Of a DNA stretch of 48,249 bases, positions 30,047 to 38,581 are shown piece after piece. The stretch spans positions 1 through 48,249 of IMG/VR virus record IMGVR_UViG_3300021090_000003; one strand, 5' to 3'. The stretch comes from a virus. Within the stretch, counting starts at the first letter, position 1; every line of letters begins with the position of its first letter. The notes under the pieces are model-generated. The model had not been told where the DNA came from, did no database searches, and saw nothing but the letters and a program-made list of their open reading frames with translations. A program made the translations under genes and the position numbers.

Positions 30047-31348
30047 ATGGCCCACGCAAAAGTCTTCTCCCCGTCCGGCGCACCGCGCTGGATGAAGTGC
30101 TTCGGGGCACCGGCCTTGGAGCAACCCTACCCCAACACGTCCAGCAAGTACGCGGACGAGGGCACCGCTGCCCACACCCTGGGATCGGACTGCCTGACTG
30201 AAAAAGTGGACGCCGCCCACTACCTCGGGCGTGTGATCCGGGTCGAGCGCGAGGACGAGCCGGGCGTGATTAGTTCCCGGGAATTCACGGTCGACGAGGA
30301 AATGGCGATGAACGTCCAGGTGTATCTGGACTATGTGCGATCTTACGTCGCCAAAGGTTACACCCTGCTGGTCGAGCAGAAGGTCTCGTACCGCGGCGCG
30401 CTTGGCGGCATCGTTGCCGCGACCGATGACAGCGACGCCTTCGGCACCTCGGACACCATCCTCATAAGCCCGGACGGCTCCCACCTGGTCGTGATCGACC
30501 TGAAGTACGGGCAGGGCGTGAAAGTGTACGTCCAGGACAACGAACAGTTGCTGACTTACGGCCTTGCCACGGTCGAGACCTTCGACCTCCTGGGCAGCTT
30601 CGACAACGTAACCCTGGTCATCTGCCAGCCGCGCCTGGACCACCTGGACGAGTGGGAGCTACCCCTGGCCCGGCTGATTCAGCACGGCGAGGACATGCGC
30701 GCTGCCGGCGCCAAGGTGCTGGAGGCTATGGCGCTGTACAACGCCGCCCAGCCTATCACCCAGTTCCTGACCCCGGGCGAGAAGCAATGCACGTTCTGCA
30801 AAGCGCACGCGAACTGCCCGGCGGCTGCGGCCGAAGTGGCGGCCTCCGTGTTCGACGACTTCCAGGCCCTGGCAGATGCCCAGGCGATGGTGCTGCGCCC
30901 GCCCCCGAAGCTACCGGACCCAGCGCTATTGGGCGCCAAGTTCTCCATGCTCGACCAGATCGAGGAATGGTGCAACGCCGTGCGCGCCGAGGCCGAGCGC
31001 CTGGTGTTCGCGGGCGTCGAGATTATAGGCCCGGACGGCCTCGCCATGAAGACGGTCGAGGGTAAGAAGGGCCACCGGGCTTGGAAAGACCCGAAAGTAG
31101 CCGAGGGGCTACTGGTCGGCGCGCTGCCGCCCGAGAAGGCTTACAAGCCGCGGGAGGTCATCACCCCCTCTGTAGCCGACAAGCTACTGAACAAGAAGAA
31201 AACCCGCGAGACCTGGGTCCAGTTTATGGACCAGATCACGCAGCCGCCGGGCAAGGCGAAGGTCGTCCTGGGCAGCCACCCGGGTGCGCCGTTCAAGGGC
31301 GAGACCACCGCCGACGACTTTGTGGACCTGTCGGACGTTGCCGAATGA
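30047..31348 (+). CDS. DUF2800 PD-(D/E)XK nuclease-like protein with Fe-S Cys, 433 aa
   Basis: A RecB/Cas4-like layout: an acidic residue in ADEGTAAH (Glu38), Asp136 in TSDTI, and IDLKYG (Asp151, Lys153) as the D...DxK nuclease core. Four Cys (18, 248, 251, 257) match the arrangement that holds an iron-sulfur cluster in Cas4-type enzymes. DUF2800 proteins lie next to DUF2815 in many phages; a role in processing replication or recombination intermediates is likely. Confidence 0.75.
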   Translation: MAHAKVFSPSGAPRWMKCFGAPALEQPYPNTSSKYADEGTAAHTLGSDCLTEKVDAAHYLGRVIRVEREDEPGVISSREFTVDEEMAMNVQVYLDYVRSYVAKGYTLLVEQKVSYRGALGGIVAATDDSDAFGTSDTILISPDGSHLVVIDLKYGQGVKVYVQDNEQLLTYGLATVETFDLLGSFDNVTLVICQPRLDHLDEWELPLARLIQHGEDMRAAGAKVLEAMALYNAAQPITQFLTPGEKQCTFCKAHANCPAAAAEVAASVFDDFQALADAQAMVLRPPPKLPDPALLGAKFSMLDQIEEWCNAVRAEAERLVFAGVEIIGPDGLAMKTVEGKKGHRAWKDPKVAEGLLVGALPPEKAYKPREVITPSVADKLLNKKKTRETWVQFMDQITQPPGKAKVVLGSHPGAPFKGETTADDFVDLSDVAE

Positions 31349-31605
31349 GCGACACCTTCGACCATGAGGGCGACGCCTGGGACTCGTTCGACGTGTCCTT
31401 CGACGAGGCGTGCCCCTATCAGTTGGAGTTCATGCACGGAGGCAAGTTTTCGTCCAAGAACCCGACGCCGGCGCGCTGCTGGAAGTGCGGCACCTGGGCG
31501 CACTGGATGCGCCTGGGCACCTACGCCGAGGGCTACCGCTGGCGCCTGGACCACATTTGCCCGGCCGAGACGGTCACGGCGGAAGAATTTCCGAGGTATG
31601 TATGA
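31345..31605 (+). CDS. Zinc-binding small protein, 86 aa
   Basis: Acidic N-terminus, then Cys23, a CWKC knuckle (45-48) and a late Cys (about 74, HICP). ATGA overlap with the DUF2800 gene and with the next gene. May be an accessory subunit of the replication or recombination proteins; unknown. Confidence 0.55.
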   Translation: MSDTFDHEGDAWDSFDVSFDEACPYQLEFMHGGKFSSKNPTPARCWKCGTWAHWMRLGTYAEGYRWRLDHICPAETVTAEEFPRYV

Positions 31606-31769
31606 TTTCCATGTTGAATAAGCCGATTCAAGTGAGATACTGTGGGCCGGTCGCCGACCCTCAACTCACATCCACCATATTGGCGAAGCTGGAAGGCGCG
31701 AAAGCGCACCTCCCGCCGCCAGTTTTCCAAGCCAAAACTGCTATTAGCTATAAGAGGAAATTCCGATGA
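31602..31769 (+). CDS. Small protein before DUF2815, 55 aa
   Basis: MISMLNKPIQVRYCG start; polar, with no recognisable motif; ATGA overlaps at both ends, the last (31766-31769) with the ssDNA-binding gene. It may be translated mainly to couple DUF2800 and DUF2815 genes. Confidence 0.55.
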   Translation: MISMLNKPIQVRYCGPVADPQLTSTILAKLEGAKAHLPPPVFQAKTAISYKRKFR

Positions 31770-32329
31770 AGATTACACTCGAAAACGTCCGCCTGGCGTT
31801 CAGCCATCCGGGCCTGTTCGTTGCGTCCAAGGTCAACGGCGAAGGCGAGGCCAAGTTCTCGTGCTCGCTGATCCTGACCCCCGGCCACAAGGCCATCAAA
31901 CTGGTCGAGGCAACGGCGCTGGCCGTCGCTCGCGAGAAGTGGGGCGCCAAGGCCGAACAGATGATCGCGGCCATGAAGGCGCAGGACAAGCACCCGCTGC
32001 ACAACGGCGACACCAAGTCGTCGTATGACGGGTTCCCCGGCAACTTCTTCGTGTCGTGCCGCTCGGTCAAGAAGCCGCTCGTCATCGACCGCGACCGCAC
32101 GCCCCTGGATATGTCCAGTCCCCGCTTGTACAGCGGCGCGATGGTGAACGCCATCATCGACCTCTGGCCGCAGGACAACAACTACGGCAAGCGCGTGAAT
32201 GCGCAGGTCATGGGCGTGCAGTTCTACGCGGACAACGATTCGTTCGGTGGCGGCGGTCAGATCGCCTCGCAGGACGACTTCGCGGACCTCGGCGTCGGCG
32301 AAGAGGTCACGGAAGACCCGTTGGCCTAG
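31766..32329 (+). CDS. DUF2815 ssDNA-binding protein, 187 aa
   Basis: The sequence follows the pattern of the DUF2815 family, regarded as phage single-stranded DNA-binding proteins: MKITLENVRLAFSHPGLF, FSCSLILTPGHK, DGFPGNFFVSCRS, MVNAIIDLWPQ and an acidic C-terminal tail (VTEDPLA). The acidic tail is typical for recruiting partners to ssDNA. It sits between DUF2800 and the polymerase. Confidence 0.8.
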   Translation: MKITLENVRLAFSHPGLFVASKVNGEGEAKFSCSLILTPGHKAIKLVEATALAVAREKWGAKAEQMIAAMKAQDKHPLHNGDTKSSYDGFPGNFFVSCRSVKKPLVIDRDRTPLDMSSPRLYSGAMVNAIIDLWPQDNNYGKRVNAQVMGVQFYADNDSFGGGGQIASQDDFADLGVGEEVTEDPLA

Positions 32330-32344
32330 CGTTCAGGAATGGTT

Positions 32345-32367
32345 GGCGTTCACCTTTCGTGAACGCC
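32345..32367 (+). terminator. Hairpin after DUF2815 gene
   Basis: GGCGTTCAC-CTTTC-GTGAACGCC forms a perfect 9-bp stem, followed by GGCTCTTTCT. The U-tract is weak, so termination may be partial. Confidence 0.5.
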
Positions 32368-32369
32368 GG

Positions 32370-32467
32370 CTCTTTCTGAACCCCTCCCCGGGGTGCTTAT
32401 AAACGGAGCCGGCCGCCCGCCGACAGACGCCACGGCCCCGGGCAAACGGGGAGGGGTTCAGAAAGAG
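32370..32467. repeat. Perfect 21-bp inverted repeat with 56-bp centre
   Basis: Left arm 32370-32390 (CTCTTTCTGAACCCC...) and right arm 32447-32467 (...GGGGTTCAGAAAGAG) are exact reverse complements. It fills most of the gap between DUF2815 and the next gene. GCCGGCTC/GAGCCGGC (32365-32372 and 32406-32413) offers an alternative pairing, so two exclusive RNA folds are possible. Confidence 0.8.
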
Positions 32468-32491
32468 TTTCACCCACCACTGGAGATTATC

Positions 32492-32734
32492 ATGGCCGAG
32501 AAAATGCTTACCCCCGACGAGGTTGCCCAGCAAATTGGCGATCTGGTCAAGTCCCTGGCGCTGAAGGCTGACGCCCGCAGCATCTTCCTTACGCTCGTAG
32601 CGAACGCCGGCGTGATCGGCGGTATGCTGATTTCCTCGGGCAAGTTCACCCACGCCGATGTGGCCGGCTTCCTGTCCGAAGCCACGTTGAAGGCCCTCGA
32701 CTCGAAAGCCCCGGCAGCCCCCACGGCGCACTGA
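32492..32734 (+). CDS. Small helical protein, 80 aa
   Basis: MAEKMLTPDEVAQQIGDLVKSL opening and a moderately hydrophobic middle (FLTLVANAGVIGGMLI) with an Ala/Pro tail. Its SD (TGGAG) follows the 21-bp inverted repeat, so its translation is a likely target of that structure. TGATG overlap with the HNH gene. Unknown. Confidence 0.55.
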   Translation: MAEKMLTPDEVAQQIGDLVKSLALKADARSIFLTLVANAGVIGGMLISSGKFTHADVAGFLSEATLKALDSKAPAAPTAH

Positions 32735-33228
32735 TGGAAGAGTGGCGCGACATCCCTGGATACCCCGGGTATCAGGCCAGCAGCTACGGGCGCGTGCGGT
32801 CCATCGACCGCACCGTGCTCACGGCCAAGGGCGCGCGTAGTTACCGCGGTAAAATCCTGCGCCCGGGCCGCGGGGTGGACAAGGGGTCCCGGCTGTCCGT
32901 TGTTTTGGGGCGCGCGAACGGAACCAAAGAAGTGCATGTACTTGTGGCGATTACGTTTATCGGCCCGAACCCCGGGGGCTTAGACGTGGCCCACGGCAAC
33001 GGGCGTAGCTCGGACAACCGGGCCGCCAATCTGAGTTACAAGACTCGGGCGGATAACAACCGGGACATCACCCGCCACGGGGGCCGCCGGTTGAAACCGG
33101 CCCAGGTTGCCGAAATCAAGACCGCGCTCCAAAAGCCGTTCCGGGGACTGCAACGGCAATTAGCCGCCCGCTACCGGGTGAAGCCCTGCTGCATTTCGGC
33201 CATAAACACCGGGCGGGAGTACGTATGA
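32734..33228 (+). CDS. NUMOD4/HNH endonuclease, 164 aa
   Basis: NUMOD4 opening (EEWRDIPGYPGYQASSYGR) followed by an HNH core (VHVLVAITFIGPNPGG, then AHGNGRSSDNRAANL) and a C-terminal helix-turn-helix-like region (LQRQLAARYRVKPCCISAI). This is a free-standing homing-type endonuclease. It is joined by a TGATG overlap upstream and an ATGA overlap to the DNA polymerase gene downstream, so it is tightly integrated rather than a loose insertion. Confidence 0.8.
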   Translation: MEEWRDIPGYPGYQASSYGRVRSIDRTVLTAKGARSYRGKILRPGRGVDKGSRLSVVLGRANGTKEVHVLVAITFIGPNPGGLDVAHGNGRSSDNRAANLSYKTRADNNRDITRHGGRRLKPAQVAEIKTALQKPFRGLQRQLAARYRVKPCCISAINTGREYV

Positions 33229-35288
33229 CCCGCAAGTTGTTCATAGACACCGAGACTTTTAGCCCGTTGTCGCTCCGCACTCACGGCACTGTGCGCTATG
33301 CAACGCAAGTCGAGGTAATGATCGTCACATGGGCGTTGGACGACGCCCCAGAGCAAACTTGGGACGTGACGCGGGGCGGCCAGATACCTGGCGCCCTGCT
33401 GGTCGACCTGGAAGAGGCCGACGAAATCTGGGCGCACAATGCGTTCTTCGACCGCACGGTGCTGAACCTCTCGAAGTGGTGGCCCAAGGCCCTGGCGCCG
33501 CTGACGAAGTGGCGCTGCACGATGGTCCAGGCGTTGCTCCACGGGCTGCCCGGCAAGCTCGACCACCTCTGCCAAATCTTCAAAGTCGACGAATCGAAGC
33601 GCAAGCTGGACGGCACCAACTACATCCAGTTGTTCTGCCAGCCACACGGCAAGAAAAAGGTCCGCAATACACGCGAGACCCACCCCGAGGAATGGAAGGG
33701 GTTCCTGAAGTACGCGGCGCGCGACATCCCGTCCATGCGCGAGGTGCATCGCCTGTGCCCGAAGTGGAACCTTATCCCCCGTGAAATCGCTCTATGGCAC
33801 CAGGACCAGCGGATCAATGACCGCGGCTTTGCGGTCGATGTCGAGTTCGCCGTAGCCGCTGTGCGCGCGACCGAGGCCGAGAAGCAGCGCCTGGGCGAGC
33901 GCACTATGGAGCTGACCGAGGGCGAGGTCGAGCGCACCACCCAGCGCGACAGGCTCCTGGCCTACCTCCTGAAGGAGTACGACGTGTCGCTGCCGGATAT
34001 GAAGGCCGACACTATCGAACGCCGACTGGAAGACCCCGAGCTGCCCGAGTTCGTCAAAGAGCTGCTACGCATCCGCCTCCAGGCGTCGAAGGCGTCCACC
34101 AGCAAATACAAGTGCATCGTGCAAATGGAGGTGGGCGGCCGGATGTACGGCGGCCTGCAATTCGCCGCGGCGAACCGCACCGGCCGCTGGGGCGGGCGCG
34201 GGTTCCAGCCGCAGAACCAGCCGCGGCCGACGCACAAGTTCCCCGTGATCCTCCAGGGGATCGAGGCCATGAAGGCCGGCTGCGAAGACCTCATAACCGA
34301 CAACGTGATGGCTCTGGCCTCCAGCGCCATCCGGTCGGTGATCGTCGCCGCCAAGGGCAAGAAGCTCTGCATCAGCGACTTGTCGAACATCGAAGGCCGG
34401 AAACTGGCCTGGCTGGCCGGCGAGGAATGGAAGCTGGACGCCTTCCGCGAGTTCGACGCCGGCGAAGGCCCCGACCTGTACAAGGTCGCCTATGCCCGGT
34501 CGTTCAACGTCTCCCCAGAGTCGGTCGAGGACGACTCGGACGAACGCCAGATCGGGAAGGTGCAGGAACTGGCTCTGGGCTACCAGGGTGGCGTGAACGC
34601 CTTCGTGACGATGGCCGCCACCTATGGCGTCGACCTGGAGGCTCTGGCCCGAGCCGTGCTGCCGAACCTGCCGACACTGGCCCTGCGGGATGCGTATAAG
34701 GTCCATGCCTGGGGCGTGCAGCAGAAGCGCACCTACGGCCTATCCAAGGAGGTGTACGTCGCCTGCGAGGCCCTGAAAGCCCTCTGGCGCCAGGCCCACC
34801 CGATGACCGAAACGCTGTGGGGCGCCTACGAGACCGCCGCACGCAACGCGATCCTGAACCCGGGCATTGACTTCCCCGCCGGCAAGTGCGTATTCAGCCG
34901 GGTCAAGGCGTGGCTGCGGATCAAGCTGCCCTCGGGCCGCTTCCTGTGCTACCCGGACCCGCGGATCGACGGTACGAAGATCAGCTACGCGAACGTCAAC
35001 GTGTACACCAAGAAGTGGCATCGGACGTACACCTACGGCGGGAAGATCGCCGAGAACATCGACCAAGCCAGCTCGCGCGACGTGATGGCTGACGCCATGC
35101 CGCGGGCCGAGGACGACGGCTACCAGATCGTGCTGACCGTCCACGATGAAATCATGTCCGAAGTGCCAGATTCGGACGACTTCAGCCACGAGGCGCTGAG
35201 TGTGATCCTGGCGACAAATAGCCCCTGGAATGCCGGTCTTCCGCTGGCAGCCAAGGGGATGACCACTTACCGATACCGCAAGGGGTAG
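33225..35288 (+). CDS. Family A DNA polymerase with 3'-5' exonuclease, 687 aa
   Basis: N-terminal exonuclease: FIDTET (Asp8, Glu10), HNAFFD (71-76) and ARDIPS (Asp167). Polymerase: motif A SDLSNIEGR (Asp385), motif B with Arg441, Lys445 and Tyr453, and motif C TVHDEIMSEV (His640, Asp641). All catalytic acids of both sites are present. It is the replicative polymerase. Confidence 0.9.
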   Translation: MTRKLFIDTETFSPLSLRTHGTVRYATQVEVMIVTWALDDAPEQTWDVTRGGQIPGALLVDLEEADEIWAHNAFFDRTVLNLSKWWPKALAPLTKWRCTMVQALLHGLPGKLDHLCQIFKVDESKRKLDGTNYIQLFCQPHGKKKVRNTRETHPEEWKGFLKYAARDIPSMREVHRLCPKWNLIPREIALWHQDQRINDRGFAVDVEFAVAAVRATEAEKQRLGERTMELTEGEVERTTQRDRLLAYLLKEYDVSLPDMKADTIERRLEDPELPEFVKELLRIRLQASKASTSKYKCIVQMEVGGRMYGGLQFAAANRTGRWGGRGFQPQNQPRPTHKFPVILQGIEAMKAGCEDLITDNVMALASSAIRSVIVAAKGKKLCISDLSNIEGRKLAWLAGEEWKLDAFREFDAGEGPDLYKVAYARSFNVSPESVEDDSDERQIGKVQELALGYQGGVNAFVTMAATYGVDLEALARAVLPNLPTLALRDAYKVHAWGVQQKRTYGLSKEVYVACEALKALWRQAHPMTETLWGAYETAARNAILNPGIDFPAGKCVFSRVKAWLRIKLPSGRFLCYPDPRIDGTKISYANVNVYTKKWHRTYTYGGKIAENIDQASSRDVMADAMPRAEDDGYQIVLTVHDEIMSEVPDSDDFSHEALSVILATNSPWNAGLPLAAKGMTTYRYRKG

Positions 35289-35291
35289 ACC

Positions 35292-35432
35292 ATGACCATC
35301 CTTATCGCATTGATCGCAGCCGGCGCCTTCGGCATTGTCCTCGTGGCGATGTACGCCAAGGGCGAGATTTCCTTCGGGCGCGCTGTGGGCCTGTTCGCTC
35401 TCACTGCGGCGCTCGCAGCGGTGCTGGCGTGA
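35292..35432 (+). CDS. Two-span membrane microprotein, 46 aa
   Basis: Starts MTILIALIAAGAFGIVLVAM, then a short loop (YAKGEISFGRA) and a second hydrophobic stretch (GLFALTAALAAVLA). Three bp after the polymerase stop; GTGA overlap with the VRR-NUC gene. It may anchor replication proteins to the membrane; not proven. Confidence 0.55.
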   Translation: MTILIALIAAGAFGIVLVAMYAKGEISFGRAVGLFALTAALAAVLA

Positions 35433-35779
35433 AGAAACCTGCCCCCATGCGCGAGGCGAAGATCGAGGCATACCTGGTCCAGCAGGTAGCAAAGCGCCGC
35501 GGCGAGGCCCAGAAGTTCGTGTCGCCCGAGCTGAACGGCGTGCCCGACCGCCTGGTGCTGTGGACCCTGGGCGACATAGATTTCGTCGAGCTGAAGGCCG
35601 AGGGCGAGGGCGCCGACGATCACCAGGTTCGGGACCACAAGCGCCGACGCGCGCGCGGGTTCAGGGTGTTCGTCCTGAACTGCTATGCCGCGGTGGACTG
35701 GTACATCGAAAAGGGCCGCCTTTTGAGCTTCGCCGAGTACATGGGCATGGTCGACATGGGGCACCCGTGGTGCGTGTGA
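35429..35779 (+). CDS. VRR-NUC nuclease, 116 aa
   Basis: Stand-alone VRR-NUC domain: an acidic residue in the first helix (MREAKIEAYLV), GVPDRLVL, then IDFVELKAEG as the PD...ExK core. VRR-NUC enzymes cut branched DNA such as Holliday junctions; here it is likely a resolvase for replication intermediates before packaging. GTG start in a GTGA overlap. Confidence 0.85.
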   Translation: MKKPAPMREAKIEAYLVQQVAKRRGEAQKFVSPELNGVPDRLVLWTLGDIDFVELKAEGEGADDHQVRDHKRRRARGFRVFVLNCYAAVDWYIEKGRLLSFAEYMGMVDMGHPWCV

Positions 35780-37236
35780 AAGCTCGAAATTGGGTGCCCA
35801 GGGCCTTTCAGCCCCAGTGCATTGAATTCATTCAAGAGCACAGTGCCCCCGGCTGCGCGCTGTGGGCGCCTCCTGGCATGGGTAAGACCAGTACCACCTT
35901 GACCGCCGTCGACAGCTTCTACCTGTCGTCGATGATGTCGCGCCCGACCCTCGCCATCGGCCCGCTGCGCGTCGCCCGCGAGGTCTGGAGCGACGACGCG
36001 GCGAAGTGGAAGCACCTTTCGCACATCCGGGTCTCCCCCATCGTCGGGACCGAGGCCGAGCGCATCTACGCCCTGCGCAAGGATGCCTCGGTATATACCA
36101 TCAACTACGAGCAAATCCCCTGGCTGGTGGACCGCCTGGGCGACCGTTGGCCGTTCGGCATGATCGTTGCCGACGAATCCACCAAGCTGAAGGGCTTCCG
36201 GCTCCAGCAGGGCGGCGTCCGAGCCCGGGCACTGAGCAAGGTGCGCGCGGTGACGGAGCGCTGGTTGAACCTGACCGGCACGCCGTCGCCCAACGGGCTC
36301 CAGGACCTCTGGGGCCAAACCTGGTTCCTCGACCGCGGCAAGCGCCTGGGGCTGTCGTACAGCGCCTTCCTGGAGCGCTACTTCTACCGGCCACCGCGGC
36401 AGGACGCCAACGCCCGCCTGGCGAAGATGAAGGCGTTCGACCACACCGAAAAGTCGGTCCAGGACCGACTGCGCGACATCTGCATGTCCCTCGACCCGGC
36501 CGATTGGTTCGACCTGGAGGTGCCGGTCCCCACTGTCATCCCGATCAAGCTGCCGCCGGCCGCGCGCAAAATATACGACGATTTCGAGCGCACGATGTTC
36601 GCGGAACTTGCGGACGGCGATAGCCTCGAAGTCTTCAACGCTGCGGCGCTCACGAACAAGTGCCTCCAGATCGCCAACGGCGCCGTATACCAGGGTAAGG
36701 CCGCTGGCGCCGCAGACGTTGAACAGATCGACAAAACCGCCTATAAGGTCATCCACGATGCAAAAATCGAAGCCCTTGAATCCATCGCCAGCGAGTCCAG
36801 CTTGCCTATCCTCGTTGCTTATAACTTCCGATCAGATAAGGAACGGATTCTCAAGGCATTTCCCGACGCGGCCTTCCTCGGTGACAAGAAAGGAATGGCG
36901 CGCTTCAAAGCGGGCGATGCAGCGATTGGTCTCGGACATGATGCCAGTGTTGGACACGGCGTCGATGGACTCCAGGATGTCACCAACGTACTTGTACGTT
37001 TCGGTCACACCTGGAACCTGGAAAATCGAATGCAAATGTTTGACCGCATCGGACCTGTACGCCAAGCCCAATCTGGGCATAAGCGCCCAGTTCTAACCTA
37101 CGACCTGGTGGCCGAGGACACCATCGACGAGACCGTATTGGCCCGCCACGAGTCTAAGCGCGAGGTCCAGGACCTGCTGATGGACGCGATGAAAATGGGC
37201 AAGTTTCAACCACATACCGAGGATATTTTCGCATGA
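35776..37236 (+). CDS. SNF2-type superfamily 2 helicase, 486 aa
   Basis: Walker A APPGMGKTS (31-39), DEST box (133-136), LTGTPSPNGLQDLWG motif III region, and a C-terminal RecA-like part with GHGVDGLQ and RIGPVRQ as motifs V and VI. GTG start at 35776 overlaps the VRR-NUC stop; an ORF that begins 441 bp earlier would run through that gene and is rejected. A stretch of about 370 bp near the end (36720-37085) has different codon use from the rest. Confidence 0.85.
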   Translation: MKARNWVPRAFQPQCIEFIQEHSAPGCALWAPPGMGKTSTTLTAVDSFYLSSMMSRPTLAIGPLRVAREVWSDDAAKWKHLSHIRVSPIVGTEAERIYALRKDASVYTINYEQIPWLVDRLGDRWPFGMIVADESTKLKGFRLQQGGVRARALSKVRAVTERWLNLTGTPSPNGLQDLWGQTWFLDRGKRLGLSYSAFLERYFYRPPRQDANARLAKMKAFDHTEKSVQDRLRDICMSLDPADWFDLEVPVPTVIPIKLPPAARKIYDDFERTMFAELADGDSLEVFNAAALTNKCLQIANGAVYQGKAAGAADVEQIDKTAYKVIHDAKIEALESIASESSLPILVAYNFRSDKERILKAFPDAAFLGDKKGMARFKAGDAAIGLGHDASVGHGVDGLQDVTNVLVRFGHTWNLENRMQMFDRIGPVRQAQSGHKRPVLTYDLVAEDTIDETVLARHESKREVQDLLMDAMKMGKFQPHTEDIFA

Positions 37237-37622
37237 CCATCGAAATGTACGACACCGTGACCGACAACCGCCCCGAGCCGTGGCCGCCCCTGCGCCCCAC
37301 CCTGGCGCAATTTTCCGCGGCCCTGAACGAACACTGGGACGCCCATGTTGCCGCGCACGGCGGCTCTTACGAGGCGACAGATTACTGCATTCCGGCGATG
37401 GGCCTCATGGGCGAGGCCGGTGAAGCTGGCGAGCACTTCAAGAAGTTCGTGCGCGACGGCAGCCCCGAGGTGTTCCGCAACCACGAGTTGGCTCTGGAGC
37501 TGGGCGACGTGATCCACTACTGGTGCCGCCTCGTCAACCTGGCGGGCTACACCCCCGGCGAAATCATGCGCCTGAACGAAGAGAAGCTGGCGGCGCGGCG
37601 CGCGGCGAAGGCGGCAAAATGA
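37233..37622 (+). CDS. MazG-like nucleotide pyrophosphohydrolase, 129 aa
   Basis: All-helical with the GLMGEAGEAGEHFKKF helix followed by LELGDVIHYWCRL: the ExxE...ExxD metal-binding pattern of MazG-type enzymes. These hydrolyse NTPs or dNTPs, including alarmones and modified nucleotides. ATGA overlaps at both ends. Confidence 0.75.
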   Translation: MTIEMYDTVTDNRPEPWPPLRPTLAQFSAALNEHWDAHVAAHGGSYEATDYCIPAMGLMGEAGEAGEHFKKFVRDGSPEVFRNHELALELGDVIHYWCRLVNLAGYTPGEIMRLNEEKLAARRAAKAAK

Positions 37623-37927
37623 CGCAGTGGATCATCTGGGGCTTCCTGCTGATTTTGCAGAACGCCGCCCACACGGCCACCAGCCGAGCGCGCAACTCCA
37701 AGGGCGCTGCGGGGCTCTGGTACAACGGCGTGGCCTCCATCTTCTCCAACGGGATATGGTTCGCGTCGCAGTTCTTCATCGTCAATATGCTGATAAACGT
37801 GAAGGACAAGCCGGTGGCGTTCGCCGGCACACTGGTTTTCTACATCCTGCTGACGGCCCTCGGGTCTGTTGGCGCCCACTGGCTTGCAATGCGCCTGGAG
37901 CGCAAAGGAAAGATCGAACATGGTTAA
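37619..37927 (+). CDS. Membrane protein with three spans, 102 aa
   Basis: Hydrophobic segments at about 4-18, 38-58 and 70-92 (WIIWGFLLILQNAAHTA; IWFASQFFIVNMLI; TLVFYILLTALGSVGAHW). It lies in the nucleotide-metabolism end of the replication unit, not in the lysis cassette. Resembles short phage membrane proteins encoded near MazG or nucleotide genes. Unknown role. Confidence 0.6.
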   Translation: MTQWIIWGFLLILQNAAHTATSRARNSKGAAGLWYNGVASIFSNGIWFASQFFIVNMLINVKDKPVAFAGTLVFYILLTALGSVGAHWLAMRLERKGKIEHG

Positions 37928-38576
37928 GCTGACCCTCCCCACCGACTCGACCGAACGCAAGAACGTCCCGATCCTGTCTGGCGTCATGAACTACTTCCCG
38001 GCGGCCCTGGCCGGTGTGGCGCGCATTTCCGTCGCCGGCAACAACAAGCACAACGCCGATCAGCCCCTGCACCATGCTCGGGGCAAGTCGATGGACCACG
38101 GCGATTGCATCATCCGCCACACGATGGACCTGGAAGATTTGAGGGCGCTGATGGTGCGGCAGGAAAAGTTCATGGACGCGGACCAGGCGGCGAGCGTCAT
38201 CAAACTGCTGCTGGAAGAAGCCCGCTGTCGCGCCTGGCGCGCTCTGGCTGATCTCCAGGAGTTGGAGGAAATCTACGGCGGTGCGCCGCTCGCGCCAGGC
38301 GCACGGCTGCCGGAAACGCAGCAAGATGCGGAACCGGATCGCTGCCAGGCTCGTGCAGATGGCTACGAACGGTGCCAGTTATCCGTCAGCCACAAGAGCG
38401 ATCACCTGTTTCCGGCCGCTGGCGGGCTGCGTCACGTCAACGAAGCCCAGACTGTACCGATGGCGAGCGCGGTAGCGCTGACGGCGTATCAGATCAAAGA
38501 GCAGCGAGCGGAGCGTGCGATGCGTAGCAGAGTTGAAGGCGAAAAGGTGCCGGCAGGACCGGACACCGGCAGATGA
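37920..38576 (+). CDS. DUF5664-type dNTP diphosphohydrolase-like protein, 218 aa
   Basis: The first 110 residues follow the phage pattern DSTERKNVPILSGVMNYFPAA...GNNKHN...MDHGDCIIRH, which I associate with the all-alpha dATP/dGTP diphosphohydrolase-like family DUF5664. The rest includes a Cys/His segment (RCQARADGYERCQLSVSHKSDH) that may bind zinc. With the MazG-like enzyme it forms a nucleotide-editing pair. The family call is from memory; no purZ is present. Last gene of the rightward unit. Confidence 0.6.
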   Translation: MVKLTLPTDSTERKNVPILSGVMNYFPAALAGVARISVAGNNKHNADQPLHHARGKSMDHGDCIIRHTMDLEDLRALMVRQEKFMDADQAASVIKLLLEEARCRAWRALADLQELEEIYGGAPLAPGARLPETQQDAEPDRCQARADGYERCQLSVSHKSDHLFPAAGGLRHVNEAQTVPMASAVALTAYQIKEQRAERAMRSRVEGEKVPAGPDTGR

Positions 38577-38581
38577 AACCC

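Noticed and set aside
35335-37236. 633-codon ORF that would extend the helicase upstream
   Set aside because: The extra 147 residues run out of frame through the VRR-NUC gene and are Arg/Gly-rich nonsense; the GTG at 35776 overlaps the previous stop exactly.
37920-38576. Diaminopurine (Z) genome pathway
   Set aside because: A dATP/dGTP hydrolase-like protein alone is not enough; no purZ-like adenylosuccinate synthase is encoded.
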